From NCBI GenBank assembly GCA_030248135.1, contig JASANC010003421.1:1-64000 (forward strand): DNA of 64,000 nucleotides, in the 5' to 3' direction. The position numbers and the translations under genes were made by a program. The number at the start of each line of letters is the position of its first letter. Positions within the stretch are counted from its first letter, which is position 1. The notes beneath the pieces are model-generated. The model did not search any database. It was not told the origin of the DNA and was given only the letters and a program-made list of their open reading frames with translations. Positions 1 through 10,100 of the stretch are shown in pieces. Source of the DNA: Theristus sp. LFF4_11 (lineage: Eukaryota > Nematoda > Chromadorea > Monhysterida > Xyalidae).

Positions 1-254
1 GGGTTTAACAAAACTGAAGATAAATAAAAACTAAAAAAAGAACAAAAAGGTTCACGAACAAAAATGCCGATTTAAAAAAATTTCATCGAGATGCATGGGG
101 CGTGCGTGTTTTCATCCCCCAACCAGATCGATATGCCATGCCCCCACCTGGAAAAACACCCCCCCCAATTTTGGCAAAATTACCTAGATTTTCTGAGCTT
201 GCGCAAGCGTTTTATGACAAACCGTGAAAAAAACATCATGGGCCGGGTGATTTC

Positions 255-480
255 TGTGGAGGCATTTCGGTGGGGCGGAGTATGTCCTGGCACAAAAAGC
301 ATGCATCACGTTCGGGAGATCGAGCCCCGCAGAGTGCTGTATTCGTGCAGAGGCACTTGATGACTGAGAAAACTCGATGGGCACTTGATTCGACGGCGTT
401 CTGTATGCTTTTCTGGGTTAGCCCTGTTAGCTAAAAACATCTCCAAAAATTCCAGCAACACTAAAACAACAACATCCACC
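255..480 (+). repeat. tRNA-derived SINE, diverged copy
   Basis: Positions 316-440 match copies at 30080-30235 (+) and 34010-34170 (-). All share a Pol III B-box-like motif (GATCGAGCCCC), then a body with CACTTGATGACTGAGAA-type sequence, TTCTGTATGCTT and TTAGCCCTG. The copy ends in a CAA-rich tail near 460-475. The A-box half is poorly preserved here. Repeat status is clear from the shared sequence; the tRNA origin rests mainly on the 34-kb copy. Confidence 0.6.
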
Positions 481-630
481 AATCAGCTTATTGCCAATCA
501 TTTACAGTTCGATCCGTATATACCCTTTTGGGGCAGGGCTCAGACTCTATTGTGCTTTTTTTACAACACTCTTCCCAGAAACAATCTCTTTCCCTCGGCA
601 ACTGATTTTCACAAATAAACATCAATCATC

Positions 631-2922
631 ATGATTCCCGTCCATGCAACTGACACTGAAACAACCATTAACAGCAATCTAAGTAGCAGCAGTAGTAGCA
701 CCAGCACTAGCACTAGTGACACTCAAATTGATTCCGAAACAGACACTGCCGTTGAGCCTGAACTGCCGCCGAAATCATTGTGCAAAACCGAATTGGACAC
801 ATTTATACAACGACTGAGGAGAACGTGCGAGGATGCGAAGAGTGATCCGAACGGTCGGGACGGCCATTGCTCATGGACAAACAACCGGTGCTGAAGAACT
901 GAGTTTGCGTTCAGTGTTTGCCTGCTTGGCGCCATATCGTGATTTCTTAAGTTTCGCGGAACTCATGTGCATGGGTTTTCTAAAGGCAAAAAGTCCCAAA
1001 AAACACCATTTCTGTCCGCACGGCGCACGCATAGAAGTTGTTCTAAATCCCGGGTGCAGACTAATTGTGTCCGTAATGCATTAAGATTAGCACACACGAC
1101 ACGATTTCTAAAAGCGCATGGCCACTTTTTGAGTGTCGTGTCCGTGCGTACGCACAAAAAAAACTAATTGTTAAATCAAATCCCCCGTAACTTCGTGGAC
1201 GCTTTTTTTAAACACATATCAGTATATTGCATTGTGCATCGGATATGCACGCGCAGTACACGCATGCAGGCTTTCATTCAAGCCGTTTTCACACTGTACA
1301 CAGGTTGCAAGAAGTGGATCGTATCCGCTTGCGTGCCGCCATAACGCCGCTGTTGATCAGTCGTCTCTGTGCAACCGCGCGACTGGCGCTGTCGCGAGAG
1401 CCGAGTCTGCTGCGTGTGCAGCCGCCGGTGTGCGTGTTCGGCGACATCCACGGCCAGCTGATCGACGTGCTCAGCATGTTCGACCAGGTCGGCTGTTGCC
1501 CCGAACGACAGCTGTTGTTCCTTGGCGACTACGTCGACCGAGGGCGTCTGTCGATCGAGACGATCTGCCTGCTGCTCGCGTTGAAATGTCGCCACCCGCG
1601 GCGAATGCACCTGCTGCGCGGCAACCACGAGTGCACCAAAGTGACGCTCGTCTACGGATTCTATGACGAAAATATTGAGGCACTCCACTTGGTTGTTCTT
1701 TTGTTAAGAATCTGAAGCGTCACCCACCTGCTCCCTAAACTCGAAAGCCAACGGTACAAAAAACTCGGGTAGTATTTGGTGTGGGGCGAATGTGTGTGAT
1801 ACACACTGTATGAATTTTTTTAGGTTCTGCGACTCAATGGGTATTCACTCAGACGTGAAAGAAAACTTGTTTTAATCTTTATATGGCAATGCAAAATCGC
1901 CTAATTGACTCGGCCGTATTTAGGGGACTCGGATCACTGCCAATTTTCAATTCCCGCGTCATGAATGAAACTGTTTGCCTATCTATGCGCGCATTGAGTC
2001 CTCAGGACCAAAATAAAAGATGCCATATTGACTGTCCATCTGTTATGGATTGGAGTGTTGCTGCGTGCGTGTTGAGGCGCCCTCCTGTAGCGACTCAGCG
2101 GGTGCACTTTCATTCTCAGCGCTTCGACCTGGACGCCGGTGAACGAACGTGGCAGGAATTTCAGCAGACGTTCAACTGGCTGCCAATCTCGGCGTTGATT
2201 GGCGATCGCATCCTCTGCATGCACGGCGGTCTGTCGCCTGACTTGACGTCCATCCAACAAATCGATCGTATCCATCGGCCCATTGACGTCCTCGACGCCG
2301 GCTTTGTCTGCGATCTGCTCTGGTCAGACCCGAATCCAAAGATCACCGGCTGGGCTGCTTCAAGTCGCCATGTGTCGTTTGAGTTTGGTGACGACGTGGT
2401 GCAGAAATACTGTGACACGTTGAATGTGGCGCTGATCGTTCGTGGACACGAGGTTCGCACGCATTGCAGTCGTTCACAGTAGCCATTGATTTGGCGAGTT
2501 ATTTCATTGGCTGTGATTGGCTGTTCCATGCTCGCTTATCATACCAATAGTGCTCGTTACTGAGGTGGTATGTAGAAGACGTACGAGCACTGAAAAGAAG
2601 TCAACCGAAAGTTCACAAATGAAAATCTTCTACGAGTGCCTCCAGTTACAGTTGAACCGTGCAACGCAATCAGCTGCACCAGTGAGTAAGCGAGCGAGTA
2701 GGAGTAGCACCAATGTCAATCTTGTGAGTCGCTGTCACTCAGGTGAAACGAGACGGCTACGAAATCAGCGCTGGCGGCCGCCTGCTGACGTTGTTCTCAG
2801 CGCCGCATTGTTCGCGCGGCTCGCATCACAACGACGCCGCTGTTGTCCTGGTCACAAAAACATTTCAACTGCAATTTGTGCTCTTTCGACCCAGCTGCAG
2901 ACTACCATGCAGTGCGAAGTGA
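631..2922 (+). CDS. divergent PP1-like Ser/Thr protein phosphatase
   Basis: A metallophosphatase of the PPP family, closest by eye to PP1 catalytic subunits. Likely exons are 631-~850 (Ser-rich start, tentative), 1304-1691, 2120-2452 and 2743-2922; the last two junctions are in phase. All core motifs are present: GDIHGQ, GDYVDRG, GNHE, HGGLSPDL, LLWSDPN, the second metal-ligand His in RGHE, and TLFSAP. The last exon is odd. After SAP the usual PP1 loop NYCGEFDN is replaced by HCSRGSHHND, and a short unrelated tail ends at TGA 2920-2922. The loop that contacts inhibitors and substrates in PP1 has therefore been remodelled. Introns contain a Harbinger-like MITE and repeat R1. It could be a fast-evolving germline paralogue or an early pseudogene, but no stop or frameshift is seen in the conserved exons. 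The phase of the first splice is unresolved. Confidence 0.7.
982..1175. mobile_element. Harbinger-like MITE, eroded copy
   Basis: This is the same element as 14696-14878. The shared core runs from about 1035 to 1170 (CTAAATCCCG...GTGTCCGTAATGCATTAAG...CGTGTCCGTGCGTACG). The right end matches well and the left inverted repeat is eroded. It sits in the presumed first intron of the PP1-like gene. Confidence 0.55.
1822..2040 (+). repeat. dispersed repeat R1, copy 1
   Basis: About 210 bp shared with 40947-41433. Landmarks are CTGCGACTCAATG, TTTAGGGGACTCGGATC, CCAATTTT.AATTCCCGCGTC and GGACCAAAATAAAAGAT. It lies in the intron between PP1 exons 1304-1691 and 2120-2452. No coding potential or clear termini are seen. 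Confidence 0.7.
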
Positions 2923-3240
2923 TTTTAAAATTACGAAATTTCAGTTTGCCTACATTAACTAAACCGAAGCCAAGTTTGGAGTTTGTTTTGCTTGTTTTAG
3001 CTCGGTTTAAATGTTGTTGTAGGTTCCTATTGCTAAGCAAGCTAATCCTAATTCTAATGAAGTTCTTGTAAGGTCCTAAAGTCCTAGACCTAATCCTAAT
3101 GAACCTGAGTGAAGCCTTTTTAACAAAGTGAAAGTGTCGAGCTTTCAACTTTCAATGAATTTGTTGAAATGGGATGAAACATTGGGATCATGGATCAGTT
3201 TAGCTTTGTAGTTTTACGCGAAATTTTCTTGCTCGTTGAC
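2905..3240 (+). repeat. decayed copy of a foldback-element interior
   Basis: Resembles 6206-6480 inside the foldback element at 6058-6859. Shared landmarks are GAAGTGATTTT, TTTGCCTACATTA, ACTAAACC.AAGCCAAGTTT, GTTGTAGGTTCCTA, GAAGCCTTTTTAACAAAG and GAAACATTGGGATCA. No terminal arms are present, so it is a truncated, diverged copy. Its left edge overlaps the last codons of the PP1-like gene. Confidence 0.55.
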
Positions 3241-4103
3241 TATTTAACTTTAAATAATGACTTGTTCTAAAAGCCACTGTCCGATTCTCAAGTACATACT
3301 TTTTAAAAATACGTCCCATTCCCAGCCAGAATGTGCAAATTCATTTGTTGTCGATTTTTACAATGTTTTTGTGGCTTTGAGCATGACACAACGGGCAAAT
3401 AATGTCGCCACTCAAAAATCAGGTCCATAAAAAGAACGGCCTGCAAAATGTAACTTGGTGTACAATTTTATGATTGTTGATAACCTTCCAGCGCCGAAAA
3501 CTGGCATAAACATGGCATAAACATTATTAATTGTCGAGATGCTTTTTTGAATTCTGCGACTTTGTAGCTGCGACTGCCTATTTTGGGAACACATAATCCC
3601 GTTAACATTTTTAAAAAATGACGCATCTGCTAGTGTACAAGACCAAGGTGCAGTGTTCACAAACTCGCCGAGTTGCTTATCATGCTGGTTGTTTTGTGCA
3701 ATGTTTTAAAACAGACCAGGTATAAAATGGAAACTGCATCATTTGTACAACATTACATCACAAACACCACCAAAAACTCCCACGTGTGGCAACGCAGAAA
3801 AAAAACGACGAAATGCACAGAGAACAAAAAACCGGTTTGTTGCATGCACGATTCAGCACAAGTTGTTTTATTTTACAAAAAATATGTCCATGCACTTTCT
3901 GCATGGTAGATAAACTTGTAAAATTAGAAATCGACGTTGCAGATGTATTACAAAGTTTACAAGTAGGCTACTAAATGGGCATAAAAAAGACAGGATGAAC
4001 CTTGTGATTGCAGAATTTGAGATTTTTTTCTTAAATTTGAAAATTTGTTTCATTCTGCTGTAATTTCAGCATACAAATTAAGCAGCACTGAAAAGTGTTC
4101 AAA
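3241..4103. other. intergenic, no gene seen
   Basis: AT-rich sequence between the PP1-like gene and the first STAT exon. Only short open frames occur, none with recognisable domains. The STAT promoter should lie at its right end, but no clear TATA box was found. Confidence 0.5.
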
Positions 4104-7100
4104 ATGTCCAACTTGCCGTTCAACACATTGTCATTGAATGACGAGTCACTGGAGAAATACTTAGCTGCGGAATCAGACGCTGTTTGGAAGGAACAACTTG
4201 GTGGCTCTGCTCTGAACACTCCAACTGCCGACACAACACCACAGGCATTTCAACTGAACTTGACTGAACTGAACCAAGTGAACACGGTTGACCACCAAAC
4301 AACAACAAATGCAGTAAATGATCATCAGCTGTTAATGCTCACTCAGGTATGCACACGCAAACTGAGCCAAACCGCAAGCTATTTAAGGCCCGTTTATACC
4401 TGACGTATGCAGACGCGTACGTCGACGTACGGCAGGTATGAACGGTAGTACGGAATGGCCGATTAAACATGGCAGCTTTTTTTCAGGGTGCAAGGAGGGC
4501 GCGAAATTTGAATAAAAGAAAAAAAACGTTCAGAAACCCAATTGTCTGTCAAATTTGACGTGTCTTTTTAAACGAATTGATTCTTCGTGCTCTGCTGTTC
4601 ATTCTTTTTCACTTGCACACACGATTGAGAATTATCTTGACATTTTTGAAAAAGACAACTAGTCTGCGACTGATCCCGCCTTGATGGAGAATACAAGGAC
4701 TGCCTTATTTATTTGGCCACACTGTATGCAATAACACGGGACCGAAAGTGACGCGCCGTGCCGCATGCGCATATACGTCAGATATAAGCGGGCCTTATGT
4801 GTTCACTTAGATTGCAATGAAATTCCTCAAAATATAACTGACAGCAAACGGATGAAACGAACAAAAATGCATATGCGACTTTCCAAAAAGCACGAATTCC
4901 CCATTCAGAGTGACGCGAGTTCACTGGAACAGCAGCCACTGTTCACGCGGTCGCCACTCAGTCGGTCGCCAATGTGCGCACACTCGCCCGACGGCCACTG
5001 CAGTTCGCCAGCGGCAGAGAGCGTGCAGTTCAGTCCAAGCGGCTACAACAGCGACTACGGGCACTCGCCGCCCGACGATCTGTTTTCAATGCACGATGCG
5101 CTGTGGGAGCAGCCGCCGCCGACGCAGCAGTTTCTGTGCGTGCCGAGCGTCACGAAACGAACGCGCAGCGGCAGCGATCAGAGCGGCTCGTCGTGTTGCT
5201 CGCAGTCGCCGGACGCCGCCGGCAGCAATGCGGATGCAGTAGCACCACGCGAAAAGATGCAACGCATCGACACCAACGCCGATCACCACTGTGAACAGCA
5301 GCGCAACAGCTGGGCGCACGCGCACGCACGCTGCCCGGATGCGCCGAGTCCACAGGTGTGTGTGTGTGTGTGTTCACTGCTGACACTTGTGCACTGTTTA
5401 TTCATTTAGAACAACTCGAGCGAAAGTCACGTCATATGCGATCGCATCTACGGACCAACAGAGCGGACTTTGTGTTGTGCGCGTGTCTAGTGATGTGTTT
5501 AGCAATCAATCTAAGTTTTTTTGCAAAATCCGTTTTCAAAACCATTGACGAACGAACTCGGTGAATTTGCTCAGCAAACGACAGACAGTGTGTAAAACGT
5601 GCATAATGCTTCGGCATGCATTTCGTCATTGCATTGCATCCACAAGCGTATTATAATCCTCGCGAAGTCAGTTGAGCCGCCTCTTGCAGATCGGCGCAAT
5701 TGAAGCAGCAACGCAGACGACGCACGCAGCGACTGAGCAGCTGGCACGTCCGACTGAGGGCGCCCCAGAATTGTACGTTGCGATGCCGCCGGCGCCACCG
5801 CGCGCACCACCGCCGAACGCCACTGTTCGCCTCGTGTTTCGCACGATTCCGTCAAATGAAATCCGGAACGACATGAATCAGTTGGCAGCAAACATTGCGG
5901 TCGGTTTGGTTTAGCTTACAAACAAACAGTTTAGTAGGCGTTCCCAGTGTACGCACTGAAACTGTACCATTTCCGTTTCCGGTTTCATTTTCATTTCCGT
6001 TTCCAAAAAATTTAATCGAATGTCTAAAATGAATGCCTGGCCACTTCTGAGCGCCAGCGGGGGGTACAATTCCGGCCCGCTAATTCCGGCCTGAAGAATT
6101 CCGGCCCGCTCATTCCGGCCCGAAGAATTCCGGCCCGAAGAATTCCGGCCCGGAGAATTCCGGCCCGGAGAATTTTCGCCAGCACGAACAATATTAAACC
6201 ACACGAAGTGATTTTGGCTTTGCCTACATTACTAAACCAAAGCCAAGTTTACAGTGTAAGTTCGGTTTCAATGAAGTCGTTGTAGGTTCCTAATCCTAAG
6301 CCCAATCCTAATCTTAATGAAGTCGTTGTAGGTTCCTAATCCTAAACCTAATCCTAATCCTAAGTGAAGCCTTTTTAACAAAGTGAAAGTGCCTTGATTG
6401 ACAGCTTTGTTGAAGGGGTGAAACATTGGGATCAGGGATCAGCTCCTGCTCCGGTTTAGCTTTGTAGTTTTACGGTGATTGTTCGTCCTGTTTGCTTTTT
6501 TGGAAAGTGAAACCTTTTGGAAAAAAAGAAACTACAACTAAATTTTTAAATTTTTTTATCATGAACAGGATTTGTGACCCTTTTACCTTATCAAAAAGGC
6601 TTGGCTTAGGATTAGGAACCTACAAAAAGTCACTGCAAGCAAGTTCTAAACAAAAATAAAAATCACTTAAGAATTTATTTACCAAAAATCACTTCGTGTG
6701 GTTTAATATTGTTCTTGCTAGCGAAAATTCTCCGGGCCGGAATTCTCCGGGCCGGAATTCTCCGGGCCGGAATTCTTCGGGCCGGAATTCTTCGGGCCGG
6801 AAAAAGCGGGCCGGAATTCTACGGGCCGGAATTTCGCGGGCCGGAATAGTACACGAGCCGAGCGCCAGACTCACCGTGGAAACATTTTGCAGCCATTTGC
6901 AACATCGGCGACGCGTTTTTTGTAAGCCCATGGCCAATAATCAGCGTGGAGGTGGACAAAACGGGTTGCCAATTAAGTGGCTGTAAAATGCTTTCCGACA
7001 GTTTCTATTACTCTTGTGCACAGAAATGGTCAATTACTCATATCCTTTCGATAAAAATTTTGGAACTGGAACTGGAAACAGTAATGATTTTTTTAGCGTG

Positions 7101-10100
7101 TGCATGTACGGTATGGCCGATTAAACATGGCAGCTTTTTTCAGGGTTCAAGGAGCGCGCGAATTTTGAATGTAAGAAAAAAGACGCTCAGAAATCAAATT
7201 GTGTGCCAAGTTTGACGCGTTTTTTTAACTAACGGATTATCCGCGCTATTCTTTTGTTCATTCTTTTTCCGTTGCACACATGATTGGGAATTATGTTTGC
7301 ATTTTGAAAAAGACAACTCCTAGTCTGCGACGGATCCCGCCTTGATGAACTGCCTCCTTTATTCGGCCATACTGTACATTGTATGTATCTGATGTATACA
7401 AACGAGATTGCTTCAGCTGCTGCGACGGTACAGCGACGACATCAACAACTACGGACGAAATGGTCAAATAAAACAAGTGATCGAGTTATCGCAGGTTGGT
7501 ATTTTCGATCGACACCTGCAGGCAACATTTGCTGTTGTGGTGGCAATCGGCAAATTTTTTCCCAGTGAAACTAAAAGAGGCAAACTGTTGATGAACGGCC
7601 ATTCCCGGTAATCGCAACACCGGTAGCGGATTTGTGGTATGAATGCCACGTGTAGAGCTTGTGTTGTGCTGACGTTGGAAATTGTGTGCATGCACGGTAA
7701 CTAGCCTGAAGCAATCAGACGCAGGAATCCATCGGTCTCCATGAGAACGAGGCGCAGCTGGTGACGACACTCGTCGCTTATTGCATCGACGAGAAGCAAC
7801 GTTGGGAGTGCGAACACCGCGTGATGACGCAGAAGACGGCGCAGTTGCGAAAGCGACACAAACACGAACAGCTGGGCGCCATCGATAAATTGTGCGTGCG
7901 TGCGCGCTTTATGGGGTTTGGCCGGAATCGGTGCAATCATCGACGGGAAATCGCGCTAATGATGATACGATTACGAAAGTTGCAGGTTCAAAGAGTGCAT
8001 CGAACACTGCATGCGCATGGGCGAGCTGTTGAATGGCATCTGTGCGCTGTTTGAGCAGTTTCTGGAGCGTGCGAGTGGCAGTCTCGCCACAAGCGCTGTG
8101 CTTGACCAGTTCCACGCTCGCCAGACCAACCTCAGGAACACTATTTATGCGCAGTTCACCCGATTGGTGCATGGGTTCGTCTTCGTTTGCATCTGTGAAA
8201 CCCTTGTGCAAATTGTGATCATTTATAAAGTGCATTTAATTTCTTAATTTTCGATATTTCAAACACAACAAAATGTTCTGCCAGCTAACTGCAACATCTT
8301 GTTGTGGCCCTAAGTCATCATAAATGGTAGGTAAATGGTAAAAATAAGTCTAGTCCATCGTCCTGGACGCAAGCACAAGCACATTGCCTGCTCGTGTTTC
8401 ACGCAGAAAACAAAATGTTTTCATATAATCATATTTTTTACTTGGCAAGCAGCCCAGCACTGCGAATAGCTTCGGGTTTAATCAAGCGCTGAGTTTTTAT
8501 TTATTCTTTTTGCGTCACGTTTTTATGCTGCTTCTTTTTAATCTCCAGGGCATTCATCTTGTACAAGCAACCGCCGGATATCATGATCAAAGTAAAGGAG
8601 GCCAAGCACCCAACCAAGAACAATGTGCTCACTTTGGTGTACGATAAACTTGTTTTTTTTGTTTTTCATGAGATGTTCAAAAATACATTCCGAAAATTTT
8701 TTTAGACTCCTTGGCGGTACTCACGAATGTTTCCTTGGAGATCAGACAAACAATCAAAACGACCAAGTGACCTGCGACTGTCTTGAGTTTGTGCTTATTT
8801 TTTGTGTTGTCGTACGGAATGGCCGAGTAAATATGGCAGCTTTTTTAGGGTACAAAGAACGCGCGAAATTTGAGTGAAAGAAAAAAAGACGTTTAGAAAC
8901 CCAATTGTGTGCCAAATTTGACGTGATTTTTAAGCTAATTGATTCTTTTGCACTTGCACACATTATTGGGAGTTATCTTGGCATTCTTGAAAAAGACAAC
9001 TGCTAGTCTACGACTGATCCCGCATTGATGGACTGCATTATTCATTCGGCTATACTGTGCATATTGTACTTTCCCACAAAAACAAACAAAAACAGTTTGT
9101 TTCAGTCGCCCAACAATCGTGAGTCGTGAAGATCTCCAAGTGGACGCACGATCTGTGCACATTGATGACAAGTAAGAGGCGGGGTTGAAGTTCCAGTGTA
9201 GCTTGTCTGTCAGCGTCGTTTTATTTGTTTTATTTGCAGTTGCAGGGAAATGACGATTATCTCGCTTTTGGACGCGACTGCCAGTTTTAACAAAACAAAA
9301 CGCGGTTTCCTGGCGGCAAAGTTTGAGAAAATGGTTTGCTTGATGAATGATTAACTTTCTGTTTTTTTTCATGATAAAAAACTTAAAATGTAAACTGAAG
9401 CACAAGAAGAAATATCACAACCTTTTGTATGTACAGGGTGGGCCAAAAAAGGTTCCAATTCTAAAATGCTGTCACTGGCGTGTGCTGAGGTGTTTAGAGC
9501 TGAAAATTGGAACACTATTAGAAAACATTTAAAGGTTTTTCTGACCAAATTTTTGTTACCGTATGTTGCCCCTATCACTCAAAACAGCAGAATATCTGAA
9601 AAACATGAAAAATCGACAAATGTGGTGAAATACAGAGGGTTGATTTAGCTGTAAGAAGAACCTCATGGCTTAAAATTTGGAACACTGTTAGAACACTTTG
9701 AGAGTTTTTTGTGATCAAACTTTGTTTGATTGTGATTGATTGTGAGTGATAGGGGCAACATACCGTGAAAAAAACTTGGTCAGAAAAACCTCCAAATGTT
9801 TTCTAACAGTGTTTCAATTTTCAGCTCTAAACACTTCAGCACACGCCAGTGAGAGCATTTTAGAACTGGAACCTTTTTTGGCCCACCCTGTATTGCACTC
9901 AGATTTGCAGTCAAATGCGTCGGTTTCAAACGTTTATCAAAAAATAGTGAGGAAAATATCAAAATACCAAAAAACGGGTAGTATGATTTTTTTGGGAAAT
10001 AATGAAAGTGTGTCCATAATTCAGGACCACCCTGTACATTAGCGTCTGTCGCCGAATCTTTTTTACTGATACTTTAAAAGAAAACGGCGCTGTAATATGA

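Noticed and set aside
1..100. Left edge resembling the AT-rich terminal part of Z elements (ATGCCGATTT...)
   Set aside because: The match is short and lies in A/T-rich sequence; no end or duplication is visible within the window.
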